Shown piece after piece: positions 1 through 9,765 of a stretch of 64,000 nucleotides of DNA. The stretch's first letter is position 1; each line of letters begins with the position of its first letter. This DNA comes from Rhodobacteraceae bacterium 63075. Its GTDB lineage: Bacteria > Pseudomonadota > Alphaproteobacteria > Rhodobacterales > Rhodobacteraceae. Location of the stretch: positions 124,001 through 188,000 of the forward strand of contig QVMW01000005.1 of assembly GCA_003417655.1 (NCBI GenBank), read 5' to 3'. Both the position numbers and the translations under genes were made by a program. The notes under the pieces are model-generated. The model was not told where the DNA came from. It saw only the letters and a list, made by a program, of their open reading frames with translations, and searched no databases.

Positions 1-239
1 TAGGCCGAGACCACCGAGGCGAGGTTTCCAAGCCCCCCGCGCCTGCGCTGCCGGCCGGCGCTCAGCGTGATGACGAAAAGCAGCGAGACGAAGATGCCGA
101 GCGTGCCGGCATAAAAGAACACCCGGGCCTCGTGATGGTTGTCCCAGCTCAGCGCGTGCAGCGCCGGCGCATACATCGACAGCGACGCCAGCAAGGTGAG
201 TTGCAGGAAAAGCGGCGTATCTGAAAGGCGCCAGCGCAT
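1..239 (-). CDS. trkH: Trk potassium uptake protein TrkH, N-terminal part (partial)
   Basis: An ATG at 239-237 opens a frame that runs off the left edge of the window, giving at least 79 residues. The visible part is an N-terminal region with two hydrophobic segments, as expected for the membrane-spanning, K+-translocating subunit of the Trk system. It starts only 3 bases after the trkA stop, so the two are almost certainly co-transcribed and translationally linked. The name rests mainly on this position behind trkA and the hydrophobic pattern, because the selectivity-filter repeats lie outside the window. Confidence 0.7.
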   Translation of the reverse strand, partial: MRWRLSDTPLFLQLTLLASLSMYAPALHALSWDNHHEARVFFYAGTLGIFVSLLFVITLSAGRQRRRGGLGNLASVVSA

Positions 240-242
240 CCG

Positions 243-1619
243 TCAGAAAAAGTCGATCGAGACCTGCAACAGGCGCTCGACTTCGGGGACATCGTTGGAC
301 ACCGCGAAGATCAGGATGAAATCGCCCTCTTCCACGCGCAAGCTTCCCGTCGGCTTGACGACATCGCCATTCTTGAGGATCGCCCCGATCAGCACGCCCT
401 CGGGGAAGTCGATATCCCGGATCGCCTTGCCGGCGATGGGCGATGTCGAGAGCACCTCCGCCTCGATCACCTCGGCCTCGGCATCGCCGATGGAATAGAC
501 GCCCTTGACGCGGCCGTGCCGGATATGCCGCAGGATCGAGCTGACCGTCGTGGCCCGAGGGTTGATATGCGCATCGATGCCCATCGGCCCCATGAGGGGC
601 AGAAGCGTCGGATCATTGACCAGCGCGATGGCCATCGGGCAGCCCTCGCTCTTGGCGCGCACGGCGGCCAGCAGGTTGGTCTTGTCGTCATCGGTGACGC
701 AAAGCACCGCGTCGGCGCGGTCGATATTGGCCTCGGCGAGCAGGGCCGCATCCAGCCCGTCCCCGTTGAGCACGATGGTCTTTTCAAGCGCATCCGCCGC
801 GACCTCCGCGATCGAGCGGTTCTTCTCGATGACCTTGGCGCGAATGCGCATGTCGCTCTTCTCGAGCGCCTGCGCGACCGAAAGGCCGACATTGCCGCCC
901 CCGATGATCACGACACGCTCCTGCTTGCGCTGCGTCTTGCCGAAAACTTCCAGCGTGCGCGAGACATCCTCCCGCGCGATGGCCAGGTAGCATTCATCGC
1001 CGGCAAAGATCTGGTCGCCCGCCTCCGGTGCGAACAGCCGCCCCCTGCGGCGGATTCCCATGACGATCACCTTGAGGGTCGAGAAGAGATCGGTGAGCTG
1101 GCGCAGCGGCGTGTTGATCACCGGGCAGTCCTCCTCGATCCGGATGCCGAGCACCTGCGCGCGCCCGTCCATGAAGTTCTCGATATCAAAGGCCGACGGC
1201 GCGGAGAGACGGCGCAGCGCCGCATCGGCCACTTCGCGTTCGGGGCTGATGACCACATCAATGGGAAGATGATCGCGGCGGTAAAGATCGGAATAGATCG
1301 CCGTGAGATAGCTCTGGGCGCGCAGCCGCGCGATCTTGCGCGGCACATCGAAGATGGAGTGACAGACCTGGCAGACGACCATGTTCACCTCGTCCGAATA
1401 GGTCGCCGCGACGACCATGTCGGCATCGCGCGCGCCCGCGCGGGCCAGAACATCCGGATAGGAGGCGAAGCCGGCAATCCCCTGAACGTCCAGCGTATCC
1501 ATCGCGCGGCGCACCAGGTCGGGGTTGGAATCGATCACCGTGACATCGTTGGCCTCGCCCGAGAGATGCCGCGCGATCTGCCAGCCCACCTGCCCTGCGC
1601 CGCAAATGATCACTTTCAT
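243..1619 (-). CDS. trkA: Trk system potassium transport regulator TrkA
   Basis: 458 residues, the usual TrkA length. It is the cytoplasmic nucleotide-binding subunit that gates the TrkH potassium channel. Two RCK modules are visible: the first begins with a Rossmann glycine motif GAGQVGWQIA near residue 7, and the second with GGGNVGLSVA near residue 240. Each is followed by a TrkA-C type segment, the last ending at the C terminus. It lies downstream of ntrX on the same strand but is separated by the opposite-strand lipoprotein gene, so it probably has its own promoter in 1620-1815. trkH follows 3 bases after the stop. Confidence 0.95.
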   Translation of the reverse strand: MKVIICGAGQVGWQIARHLSGEANDVTVIDSNPDLVRRAMDTLDVQGIAGFASYPDVLARAGARDADMVVAATYSDEVNMVVCQVCHSIFDVPRKIARLRAQSYLTAIYSDLYRRDHLPIDVVISPEREVADAALRRLSAPSAFDIENFMDGRAQVLGIRIEEDCPVINTPLRQLTDLFSTLKVIVMGIRRRGRLFAPEAGDQIFAGDECYLAIAREDVSRTLEVFGKTQRKQERVVIIGGGNVGLSVAQALEKSDMRIRAKVIEKNRSIAEVAADALEKTIVLNGDGLDAALLAEANIDRADAVLCVTDDDKTNLLAAVRAKSEGCPMAIALVNDPTLLPLMGPMGIDAHINPRATTVSSILRHIRHGRVKGVYSIGDAEAEVIEAEVLSTSPIAGKAIRDIDFPEGVLIGAILKNGDVVKPTGSLRVEEGDFILIFAVSNDVPEVERLLQVSIDFF

Positions 1620-1815
1620 GGAGGGTTTCCCGTCTTGCCCTTCGTTTCGATGCCAGAAGGGCCGTGAGCCGTCAAATGCTTTGTCGCACGCAAGGCAGGC
1701 AGGCCGGGGGCGTCATGTGCGCAGAACTTCGCACTCCGCCATGGCCTGCGCCCTTTTCCAGTGACCTTTCGGCGCAAACCTGCCACGTTGCGGGTGACGA
1801 AAAACGGAGGTTACC

Positions 1816-2283
1816 ATGACGCGCGGGTTTGTTTTTGCCGCCAGCGCCGCCTTTCTGGCGGCCTGCACGCCCCTTGGGCTCTATTACAAGCAGGGAGTCA
1901 CGATGCAGACGGCACAGGACACCGAGACGGAGTGCAAGGTAAAGGCGGCGCGCGACGTGCCTGTGCGCCAGGTGACCCGCATTCTCCCGCGCACCCGCGT
2001 GCCCGACAGGGAAATCTGCGATGCCGATGGAAACTGCCATATCAAGCCCGGCTACTGGCTGCCGCCCGAATACATCACCGAGGACGCCAACGAGGACCTG
2101 CGCCGCGAGGCGGTGGACCTGTGCATGCGCAAGAGAGGGTATCAATACGTGACCCTGCCCGCCTGCGAGGCTTCGGTGGTGAAGGCGGTCGTGCCCACGC
2201 GCACCGAGCGGCTTCCCCGGCTTGCACAGAACAGCTGCGCGATACGCCTCGAAGGTGGCGGCTGGCAGATCGTCACGCCCTGA
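1816..2283 (+). CDS. small predicted lipoprotein of unknown function
   Basis: 155 residues with a typical lipoprotein signal: a short basic start, a hydrophobic stretch and a lipobox ending LAAC with the lipidated cysteine at residue 17. The mature part has several further cysteines (for example ETECKV, EICDADGNC, LCMRKR, PACEAS) that could form disulfides in the periplasm. A GGAGG ribosome site sits at 1806-1810. It converges with ntrX (30 bases between the stops) and is divergent from trkA. I recognise no enzymatic motif. The family looks restricted to Rhodobacteraceae-type genomes, but that is memory rather than a search. Confidence 0.8.
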   Translation: MTRGFVFAASAAFLAACTPLGLYYKQGVTMQTAQDTETECKVKAARDVPVRQVTRILPRTRVPDREICDADGNCHIKPGYWLPPEYITEDANEDLRREAVDLCMRKRGYQYVTLPACEASVVKAVVPTRTERLPRLAQNSCAIRLEGGGWQIVTP

Positions 2284-2313
2284 ACCGCAGGCGCCGAGGC
2301 AGCCTGCCCCGCG

Positions 2314-3720
2314 TCAATCCTCATCCCCGGCATGCTGGGCGATGCGCGTTCCGGCCTTGCCCGATGTCACGACGCCGAGCGATTTCAGCTTGCGGTGCAG
2401 GGCGCTGCGCTCCATGCCGACGAATTGCGCCGTCCGGCTGATATTGCCGCCGAAACGGTTGATCTGCGTGAGCAGATATTCGCGCTCGAACTCCTCGCGC
2501 GCCTCCCTGAGCGGCAATGTCGCCATCATGCTCGGCAGCACCAGCTTGCCGGCGTCCTCGCGGTTTCCGCCCTCGCCCGATGACAGCTCCTGCGCCGTAA
2601 TCTCGCCCTGTTCATCGGCCAGGATGAGCAGACGCTCGATCATGTTGCGCAGTTGGCGCAGGTTGCCGGGCCAGGCCAGCGTCTGAAGCAGCGCGGTCGC
2701 ATCATCGCTGAAAGACCGCGCCTGAAGCGCCTGGTCGCGCACGAGCACCTGCATGAAATGCTCGGCAAGCATCGGGATGTCCTCGCGGCGCTCGTCGAGC
2801 GAGGGCACCGAGATCGGCACCACGTTGAGGCGATGATAAAGCTCCTGGCGGAAACACCCCGCGGCGACTTCCGCCTCCAGGTTTTTCGAGGTCGAGGAGA
2901 TCACCCGCAGATCGACCTTGACCTTGTTGCCCCCGCCGACCCGCAGGAACTGCTGATCGACAAGCACCCGCAGTATCTTAGATTGCGTGCCAAGTGGCAG
3001 GTCGGCGATCTCGTCGAAATAGATCACCCCGCCATTGGCCTCCTCGAGCAGCCCCAGCTCCACGCCCTTCTCCGGGCTCTCGCGTCCGAAGAGCACGTTT
3101 TCCATCTGTTCGGGCTCGATCGCCGCGCATCCGACTGTGACGAAGGGGGCCTCCGCGCGGGTCGAATTTGCATGAATGTAACGCGCGGCCGTCTCCTTGC
3201 CCGCGCCCGACGGCCCCGAAAGCAGCACCCGCCCGTTCGACCGGGTGACCTTGTCGAGCTGGCCCTGAAGCGTGCGGAAGGCGGTGCAATTGCCGATCAT
3301 CTCGAAAGGCACGCTGTCCTTGCGCCTCAGCTCGATATTCTCGCGCCTGAGCCGCGAGGTTTCCATCGCCCGGCGGATCACGACGAGAAGCTGCTCGATG
3401 TTGAAGGGCTTCTCGATGAAGTCATAGGCCCCCTGCTTGATCGCCGCCACGGCGATCTCGATATTGCCGTGCCCGGAGATGATGACAACCGGCACATCGG
3501 GATAGTCCGTCTTGACGGCCTTGAGGATGTCGATCCCGTCCATCTTGCTGTCCTTGAGCCAGATGTCGAGAATGAGCAGCCCGGGGCGCGCCTTGTGAAT
3601 GGCGCTCATCGCGTCGTCGGAATTTCCGGCAAGGCGGGTTGGATACCCCTCGTCTTCAAGGATGTCCGCGATCAGCTCGCGAATGTCACGTTCGTCGTCA
3701 ACAATCAGAATATCGCTCAT
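2314..3720 (-). CDS. ntrX: nitrogen assimilation response regulator NtrX
   Basis: 468 residues from the ATG at 3720 (MSDILIVDDE). I prefer this to an in-frame start 18 bases upstream because GAGGAAG lies just before it and it gives the family N terminus. Domains in order: receiver with phospho-acceptor Asp52 (about 1-120), AAA+ domain with a Walker A variant GPSGAGKE and Walker B YFDEI (about 140-370), and a C-terminal Fis-type helix-turn-helix. The GAFTGA loop used to contact sigma-54 is absent. Partner of the membrane kinase NtrY, whose gene ends 7 bases upstream. Last gene of the dusB-ntrB-ntrC-ntrY-ntrX string. Confidence 0.93.
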   Translation of the reverse strand: MSDILIVDDERDIRELIADILEDEGYPTRLAGNSDDAMSAIHKARPGLLILDIWLKDSKMDGIDILKAVKTDYPDVPVVIISGHGNIEIAVAAIKQGAYDFIEKPFNIEQLLVVIRRAMETSRLRRENIELRRKDSVPFEMIGNCTAFRTLQGQLDKVTRSNGRVLLSGPSGAGKETAARYIHANSTRAEAPFVTVGCAAIEPEQMENVLFGRESPEKGVELGLLEEANGGVIYFDEIADLPLGTQSKILRVLVDQQFLRVGGGNKVKVDLRVISSTSKNLEAEVAAGCFRQELYHRLNVVPISVPSLDERREDIPMLAEHFMQVLVRDQALQARSFSDDATALLQTLAWPGNLRQLRNMIERLLILADEQGEITAQELSSGEGGNREDAGKLVLPSMMATLPLREAREEFEREYLLTQINRFGGNISRTAQFVGMERSALHRKLKSLGVVTSGKAGTRIAQHAGDED

Positions 3721-3727
3721 ATCTTCC

Positions 3728-5986
3728 TCATACCGCACTGTCGGTTATAAATTCTTTCCCGCCCGTCTCTGCCGCGAGCGGAAGTGTCAGGCGCGCCATC
3801 GCGCCCCGGTGATCGTCGCCCTCGAAGAGCGGGGCCGCCTCGAGGGTCAGCGTTCCGCCATGCTCCTCGATGATCTTCTTGACGATGGGCAGGCCGAGGC
3901 CGGTGCCCTTGTCGCGCGTGGTCACATAAGGCTCGAAGAGCCTGGCCACGTCCTCGGGAAGCCCGATGCCGTTATCGGCGATGGTGACGATGGCCGCGTT
4001 CTCCTCGCGCCGGGCGCGCACGTCGATGCGCGGGGTGAAGGCATCGCCCATCTCCTCGGCGCGCGACTGCGTGGCTTCGCCGGCGTTCTTGATAAGGTTC
4101 GTGAGCGCCTGCCCGATCATCGTCGCGTCGAACTGGCCATGCAGCGGCGCGTCGGTGATCTCATAATCGATCGTCACATCCGGCTGGCCGGACTGCTGTA
4201 GCAGGACCGCCCCCTTGAGCAACTCGCCGAGGTCCTCGGGCTTGCGTTCGGGCTCGGGCATCCGCGCGAATTTCGAGAACTCGTCGACGATCCGCCGCAG
4301 GTCGGTGGTCTGGCGGACGATGACGCCGGTCAGCTCGTCCAGCGTCCCGACATCCTCGTCCGCAAGCTTGCGGGTGAACTTGCGCTTGATGCGCTCGGCC
4401 GAAAGCTGGATCGGCGTCAGGGGATTCTTGATCTCATGCGCGATCCGGCGCGCGACATCGCCCCAGGCCGCCATGCGCTGGGCGCTGACAAGGTCGGTCA
4501 CGTCGTCGAAGGCCACGACATAGCCCTCGATCTCCCCCTCCTCGCCGCGCCGTGTCGACATGCGCACGAGCAGGTTCTCGAGCCGGCCTGCGCGGGTCAC
4601 CTTCACCTCTTCCTGCACGACCTCCCTCTTTCCACGGGCAAGCGCGGTGAATATGGGGCCGAATTCCGGCACGGCGACAGCAAGCTCCAGCGCGGATTGA
4701 TCATTGTCCCAGTCGAGCAAGCGCTGGGCGGAGCGGTTTACGAAGGTCACACGCCCCTCCGGATCAAGCCCGACAACGCCCGATGTCACCGAAGTGAGCA
4801 CCGAATCAAAGAGCCTGCGGCGGCTCTCGATCTGTTCGGTATTGCTCAGAAGCGCCTCGCGCTGCGCTTTAAGTTGGCGCGTCATCTGGTTGAAATACTG
4901 TGAGAGTTGGGCGATTTCATCATCGCCATCCTCCTCGATGACCCGCGTGTCGAGATTGCCCTCGCCAACGCTTTGCGCCGCGCCTGTCAGGCGTCCGACG
5001 GGCCGCGCGAGCCGCTCGGCGAACCACAGCGCCAGCCAGACCGAGGCAAGAATCAGGATGACGGCGAACCCGAAATAGACCAGGGCGAACTGGAACAGAA
5101 CCTGTCCCCTGTCGGCTTCGAGCTGGTTGTAGAGCTGGACGTTCTCCTGCGTCTCGCTGAGCAGGTTGAGGATCGAGCCGTCGACGTCGCGGCTGACATA
5201 GATGAGCCTGTCGGGAAAGGTGGCCAGCGGAACGATGGCGCGGAACTCGTTGATGTCCCAGTCCTGGATGATCGCGATCCCCTCCGCGCGGGCCGTCTCG
5301 ATCTGGTCTGGCGTGGGCCGCTCGAAATTGAACAGGTAGGACCGGTCGCCCCGCGCCTTGAGCTCGCCTGTCCCGTCGATCAGGTAGGCCTCGCGCATGT
5401 CGGGCTGGAAGCGCTGCTGGCCGATCGTCAGAACCTCGCGCAGGTCCGGGTCGCGCATGAAGGGCACGCCGGCATGCTCGATATCGACGAAGCGCGCCAG
5501 CGCCTGGGCGTTGCGCACGAGATTGTCGCGGTGCTCGCCCTCATAGGCCTGCGCCGCCGAAAGCGACGAGCCGACGACCTGGCGCACCCTGTCGGAAAAC
5601 CAGCCCTCAAGCCCGAGATTGAGCGTGAGCACCGCGAAGATCGCCACGGTGATCGTCGGCGTCAGCGCCATGATGGCAAAGACGCCCGTGAGCCGCAGGT
5701 GCAGCCGCGAGCCCGCCGAGCGCGAGCGCCGCGCGGCGATCATCCGCGCAACCCGCTGCATCACCAGCGCGGCCACGACCAGCACATAGATCAGATCGGC
5801 CAGCAGCACGATGCGCAGAGCGGCAGAGCGCGCGCCCTGGTCGAAGGGGCCGAAAACCAGGAACGTCGCCAGAACAAGGAGCGGGCCGAGAATCACCAGC
5901 CCCAGCGTCGCCGCGCTGCGCACCCTGCGCCGTCTTCTGAGCTTGCTCAGCCTGTTCCAGGTCAGCTTACGTGATCGAGATGCCAC
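3728..5986 (-). CDS. ntrY: membrane sensor histidine kinase NtrY
   Basis: About 752 residues. An Arg-rich N terminus precedes several membrane helices (within about 30-150), then a periplasmic sensor part, another helix and a HAMP linker (LARPVGRLTGAAQ region), a PAS domain, HisKA with the phospho-acceptor in [12 protein letters not shown], and an ATPase domain with GTGLGLPIVKKI. It should phosphorylate NtrX in nitrogen or redox control. No ATG start exists: a TTG at 6001 and a GTG at 5986 are the candidates. I chose the GTG because GAGAGG lies 5 bases before it, while the TTG has no close ribosome site. Confidence 0.92.
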   Translation of the reverse strand: MASRSRKLTWNRLSKLRRRRRVRSAATLGLVILGPLLVLATFLVFGPFDQGARSAALRIVLLADLIYVLVVAALVMQRVARMIAARRSRSAGSRLHLRLTGVFAIMALTPTITVAIFAVLTLNLGLEGWFSDRVRQVVGSSLSAAQAYEGEHRDNLVRNAQALARFVDIEHAGVPFMRDPDLREVLTIGQQRFQPDMREAYLIDGTGELKARGDRSYLFNFERPTPDQIETARAEGIAIIQDWDINEFRAIVPLATFPDRLIYVSRDVDGSILNLLSETQENVQLYNQLEADRGQVLFQFALVYFGFAVILILASVWLALWFAERLARPVGRLTGAAQSVGEGNLDTRVIEEDGDDEIAQLSQYFNQMTRQLKAQREALLSNTEQIESRRRLFDSVLTSVTSGVVGLDPEGRVTFVNRSAQRLLDWDNDQSALELAVAVPEFGPIFTALARGKREVVQEEVKVTRAGRLENLLVRMSTRRGEEGEIEGYVVAFDDVTDLVSAQRMAAWGDVARRIAHEIKNPLTPIQLSAERIKRKFTRKLADEDVGTLDELTGVIVRQTTDLRRIVDEFSKFARMPEPERKPEDLGELLKGAVLLQQSGQPDVTIDYEITDAPLHGQFDATMIGQALTNLIKNAGEATQSRAEEMGDAFTPRIDVRARREENAAIVTIADNGIGLPEDVARLFEPYVTTRDKGTGLGLPIVKKIIEEHGGTLTLEAAPLFEGDDHRGAMARLTLPLAAETGGKEFITDSAV

Positions 5987-6085
5987 GATGGCCTCTCGCA
6001 ATGCTGTTACACATCATTCCTCAACCGCCATATCTTGTGGCTTCTCATCGCCATGATGCGGCGCGGCCACGGTTCTGTTGCGGTT

Positions 6086-7453
6086 TTACATCAACTTGCG
6101 GCGGCGTGTCACGTTTATATCGAGATCGGTGATCTTCTTTCTGAGCGTATTGCGGTTGATTCCCAGCAGATCGGCGCATCTGGCCTGGTTCCCGCCCGTG
6201 GCGTCGAGGGAGATCTCGATCAGCGGCAGTTCCATCTCGCGCAGGATCCGCGCATAGAGCCCAGGTGCGGGGAGCGCATCGCCATGCAGGTCGAAATAGC
6301 GCTGAAGGTGCCGCGCGACGCTTTCGGATAGCTTCTCGTCGCCCTGTGCCCCGAGGCCCGGCGACAGGCCCGGCTGGTCCGAGAGCGCGGCCTTGGCCTC
6401 GCCTTCCGTGATCAGCGGCGCACCCGCCGTCAGCGCCAGCCTTGCCACGGTGTTTTCGAGCTGCCGCACGTTCCCGGGCCAGCTGTAGCGACGCAGCACC
6501 TCGCTCGCCTCCGGCGTGAAGCCACGCCCGGCATTGCCGCCATGGGCGGATTGGGCGAGGAAATGCTCGGCCAGGAGCGTAATGTCCTCGACCCGCATCC
6601 GCAGAGGCGGCAGGTTGAGAACCGCCCCGTCCAGCCGGTAGAACAGATCGCTCCGCAATCGGCCCTCGGAGACGGCACGCTGCAAGTCGTCCTGGCTCGT
6701 TGCCAGGAAGCGCGGCCCCTTCGGCCCGGCCGCATCCATCATCTGAACGACCCGCATCTGCGCCGCATCGCTCAGCCCGGTGATCTCCTCGATGAGGATC
6801 GTTCCCTCCCCGGCCTTCGCGAGCACATCGCCGGGGGCGTCCATCCGGTCGAGCTCTGCCGAGCCGAGCGAGACGAAGGGGGCTGATCGGCGCTCGGAAA
6901 TATCGTGAATCATGCGTGCGACGAGCGATTTGCCCGTGCCGCTCTCACCGGTCACGATCACCGGCAGCGCGACGTTGAGCACGCGGGCAACGAGCCCGAA
7001 GACCTCCTGCATCGCCGCGCTGCGCCCCACCAGTGGAAGCTCGCTCGGCGCGTCCCGCGCCCCCTGTCGCGCGCTGGCGGGTTTCGTGCCGCCCAGCTCC
7101 AGCGCCTTGGCCGTGCGCTTCATCAGGTCGGGCAGATCGAAGGGTTTGGGCAGATAGTCGAAGGCCTCCGCCTCCGTGGCCTTGATTGCCGTCATGATCG
7201 TGTTCTGCGCGGAGATGACGATCACAGGCAGGCCGGGGCGCTCCTCGGCGATCTTGGGGAGCATCTCCAGCCCGTTCCCGTCGGGCATCATCACGTCCGA
7301 GATGACCACATCCCCCTGCCCCTCGCCGATCCAGCGCATGAGCGTGGTCAGCGAGCTGGTCGCCTGCACCTTGCAGCCCGCCCGCGTCAGGGCTTGTGTC
7401 AGCACCGTCCTGATGGTGCGGTCGTCATCTGCTACGAGAACTGTGCCATCCAT
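6086..7453 (-). CDS. ntrC: nitrogen regulation response regulator NtrC (NifR1 type)
   Basis: 455 residues. Receiver domain with Asp53, then an AAA+ domain with Walker A GESGTGKS, then a Fis-type DNA-binding helix-turn-helix at the C terminus ([17 protein letters not shown]). The AAA+ domain lacks the GAFTGA motif, and its Walker B reads ILIEE instead of the usual hydrophobic-DE. That matches what is known for Rhodobacter capsulatus NtrC, which works with sigma-70 rather than sigma-54 polymerase. A ribosome site GAAGGAAGG precedes the ATG. ntrB ends 3 bases upstream. Confidence 0.94.
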   Translation of the reverse strand: MDGTVLVADDDRTIRTVLTQALTRAGCKVQATSSLTTLMRWIGEGQGDVVISDVMMPDGNGLEMLPKIAEERPGLPVIVISAQNTIMTAIKATEAEAFDYLPKPFDLPDLMKRTAKALELGGTKPASARQGARDAPSELPLVGRSAAMQEVFGLVARVLNVALPVIVTGESGTGKSLVARMIHDISERRSAPFVSLGSAELDRMDAPGDVLAKAGEGTILIEEITGLSDAAQMRVVQMMDAAGPKGPRFLATSQDDLQRAVSEGRLRSDLFYRLDGAVLNLPPLRMRVEDITLLAEHFLAQSAHGGNAGRGFTPEASEVLRRYSWPGNVRQLENTVARLALTAGAPLITEGEAKAALSDQPGLSPGLGAQGDEKLSESVARHLQRYFDLHGDALPAPGLYARILREMELPLIEISLDATGGNQARCADLLGINRNTLRKKITDLDINVTRRRKLM

Positions 7454-7456
7454 GGC

Positions 7457-8587
7457 TCATCCTTCCTTCTCATCGGGCTCATCGGGTGCATCGGGTGCAT
7501 CGGGCGCATTTTCCGGGGCGCGCGGCAGGCAAATCTGCAAGGCGGTCTGGCCCGGCTCGGAGCGGGCGGTCACGTAGCCGTCATGGGCGGCGATGATCTT
7601 GGCGGTCAGGGCAAGCCCCAGCCCCGTGCCGTTCTCCTTGCCCGACACGAACGGGTCGAAAATCTCGGCCAGAAGATCCGGCGCGATGCCCGGACCGTCG
7701 TCGATCACCTCGATCTGGAGCGGCAAGGGCTGGCTCAGCCCGTCGGCCTTGCGCAGGCGGAAGCCGTGTTCGTAATGCGTGCGCAGCCGGATCGTTCCGC
7801 CCGGCCCGGCAGCCTCGGCCGCGTTCTTGATCAGGTTGAGCAGCACTTGCAGAAGCTGGTCCGCATCGGCCAGCGCCGGGGGCAGAGAGGGGTCGTATTC
7901 CTCGACGATCCTGAGCTTCGCGCCGAAACCGAGCGCCGCCGAGCGCCGGGCCCTGTCGATCACGTCATGCAGGTTGACCGCGCGCTTGTCGGGGGGCGAG
8001 AGATTGCCGAACTCCTCGACCTGGTCGAGCAGCTTCACGACCCGGCGGCTCTCGGCCACGATGAGGTCGGTCAGCTCGCGGTCCTCGTCGCCCAGCGACA
8101 TGGACAGAAGCTGCGCCGCGCCGGTGATCCCGGCCAAGGGATTCTTGATCTCATGGGCCATCATCTCGGCCATGCCGATGGCCGAGCGCACGGCCGCGCG
8201 GGAGGAGCCCTCGCGCGGCAGGCGGGCGCTCTCCTCGAGCGGGGAGATCAGCAGCAGCATCCGCCCGCCGCCTTCCGCGTAGGGCGAAAGGCGCAGGTTG
8301 CAGCGCTCCGCCGGCCTGGCCCCGACGCTCACGAGCGCATCGCTCACGTAGAGCGGCGCCTGCGCCTCGCGCACCCGGGCGAAGGCCCGGCCCAGGTCCG
8401 CATCGAAACCGAGCACGTCCCAGAGCGCCTTGCCCAGCAGGCCGCGCGCGCTCGTCATCATGAATTGCTCGCCCGCGGGGCTCAGCGCCTCGATCTCATC
8501 TTGTGGTCCGAGCAGAACCGCAGGCAGCGGCAAGGCCGCCCAAAGCTCCGGCCCGTCGATCGCTGCGTCGATCTGCGGTTTTTTCAT
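7457..8587 (-). CDS. ntrB: nitrogen sensor histidine kinase NtrB (NifR2 type)
   Basis: 376 residues, cytoplasmic, with no membrane helices. A PAS-like N-terminal part precedes HisKA ([13 protein letters not shown]) and a HATPase domain with the [12 protein letters not shown] glycine motif. It controls NtrC phosphorylation in response to nitrogen status through PII. The ATG at 8587-8585 overlaps the dusB stop by 4 bases (ATGA), which fixes the start. Upstream in-frame codons belong to the dusB region and were excluded. The C terminus is acidic and Asp/Pro-rich ([15 protein letters not shown]). Confidence 0.94.
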   Translation of the reverse strand: MKKPQIDAAIDGPELWAALPLPAVLLGPQDEIEALSPAGEQFMMTSARGLLGKALWDVLGFDADLGRAFARVREAQAPLYVSDALVSVGARPAERCNLRLSPYAEGGGRMLLLISPLEESARLPREGSSRAAVRSAIGMAEMMAHEIKNPLAGITGAAQLLSMSLGDEDRELTDLIVAESRRVVKLLDQVEEFGNLSPPDKRAVNLHDVIDRARRSAALGFGAKLRIVEEYDPSLPPALADADQLLQVLLNLIKNAAEAAGPGGTIRLRTHYEHGFRLRKADGLSQPLPLQIEVIDDGPGIAPDLLAEIFDPFVSGKENGTGLGLALTAKIIAAHDGYVTARSEPGQTALQICLPRAPENAPDAPDAPDEPDEKEG

Positions 8588-9567
8588 GCCGCGCACCTTT
8601 CGCCCTCTGTGATCATCGGGGAGATCAGCCGGAGAACCTTCCGGCTGTCCCGCTCGGTGAGTATCTCCTTGCGAAGCGGCGCGGGGGTCGCGGCCTCGTC
8701 CATGTACCAGCCCAGGTGCTTGCGGGCGACACGCCCGCCAAGCTCCGCCCCGTAGAAGGTGAGCATTGCCTCGTAATGGCTTGAAATCATGTCGATCAGC
8801 GCCTGCCCCTCGGGAATGCGCGGCGCTTTGGCCCCGCAAAGCTCATGGGCGATCAGCGCCAAAAGCCAGGGCCGCCCCTGCGCGCCCCGCCCGATCATAA
8901 CGCCATCACAGCCCGAGGCCTTGAGCGCTGCTCTTGCGTCCTGCGCGCTGCAAATGTCACCGTTTGCAAAGACGGGGATGTTCACGGCCCGCTTGACCGG
9001 GGCGATCGCGGCCCAGTCGGCCCGGCCCTTGTAGAACTGGCAGCGCGTGCGCCCGTGGATGACGAGACGGGCAACGCCAGCCGCCTCCGCGCGCCTTGCC
9101 AGATCGGGGGCGTTGAGGCTCGCGTCGTCCCATCCCAGCCGCGTCTTGAGCGTGACCGGGATCGCCACGGCCCCGGCCACCGCCTCGATCAGCGTCAGGG
9201 CATGGTCGAGATCGCGCATCAGGGCCGAGCCGGAGAGCCCGCCGACGACCTTCTTGGCCGGGCAGCCCATGTTGATATCGATGAGCGCCGCGCCTTCCCC
9301 CTCGACCATCCGCGCCGCCTCGGCCATCCAGGCCGGATCACGCCCGGCCAGCTGAACGGCGGTATTGGCCTTGTCCATGCCCAGCTCCGCCCGCTCGCGC
9401 ACGCCCGGCTTGGCCTGGACCATTTCCTGGCTGGCGACCATCTCCGAGACGACGAACCCCGCGCCGAAGCGGCTCACGAGGTCGCGAAACGGCAGATCGG
9501 TGATGCCGGCCAGCGGGGCCAGCGCGACGGGCGGATCGGGGATCATCTTCTGGCAAGCCGTTTGCAA
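8584..9567 (-). CDS. dusB: tRNA dihydrouridine synthase DusB (NifR3)
   Basis: About 327 residues. FMN-dependent reductase that makes dihydrouridine in tRNA. Family motifs visible: [12 protein letters not shown] near the N terminus, the catalytic cysteine in [23 protein letters not shown], and a phosphate-binding [11 protein letters not shown] near the C terminus. It heads the dusB-ntrB-ntrC operon, exactly the nifR3-ntrB-ntrC order of Rhodobacter. The start is uncertain: a TTG at 9567 has AAGGA upstream, while an ATG seven codons further in (9546) would also give a full domain. Confidence 0.94.
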   Translation of the reverse strand: MQTACQKMIPDPPVALAPLAGITDLPFRDLVSRFGAGFVVSEMVASQEMVQAKPGVRERAELGMDKANTAVQLAGRDPAWMAEAARMVEGEGAALIDINMGCPAKKVVGGLSGSALMRDLDHALTLIEAVAGAVAIPVTLKTRLGWDDASLNAPDLARRAEAAGVARLVIHGRTRCQFYKGRADWAAIAPVKRAVNIPVFANGDICSAQDARAALKASGCDGVMIGRGAQGRPWLLALIAHELCGAKAPRIPEGQALIDMISSHYEAMLTFYGAELGGRVARKHLGWYMDEAATPAPLRKEILTERDSRKVLRLISPMITEGERCAA

Positions 9568-9765
9568 CGGATCTGTTCCTTCTTACGCATGTGTTGTGCT
9601 GCGCCGCAGCAGCGGGCTCAATCCCGCGCGCGTGCTCACGAGCGCGGGACACGGGCTTACAGGCTTATTGCACATTTTTTAGGCGCTACGCACTATTTTT
9701 GAACGCATTGCTCTTGCTCCAAGCCCGGCGTAAAGCAGGGACCGTGCAGGAGAGGCTCACCCGGG

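Noticed and set aside
1672..2145. 157-codon minus-strand frame opposite the small lipoprotein
   Set aside because: The plus strand has a clean lipobox, ribosome site and start. The minus frame has none.
6905..8755. 616-codon plus-strand frame opposite ntrC, ntrB and dusB
   Set aside because: It is a shadow of three well-supported genes with a non-protein-like composition.
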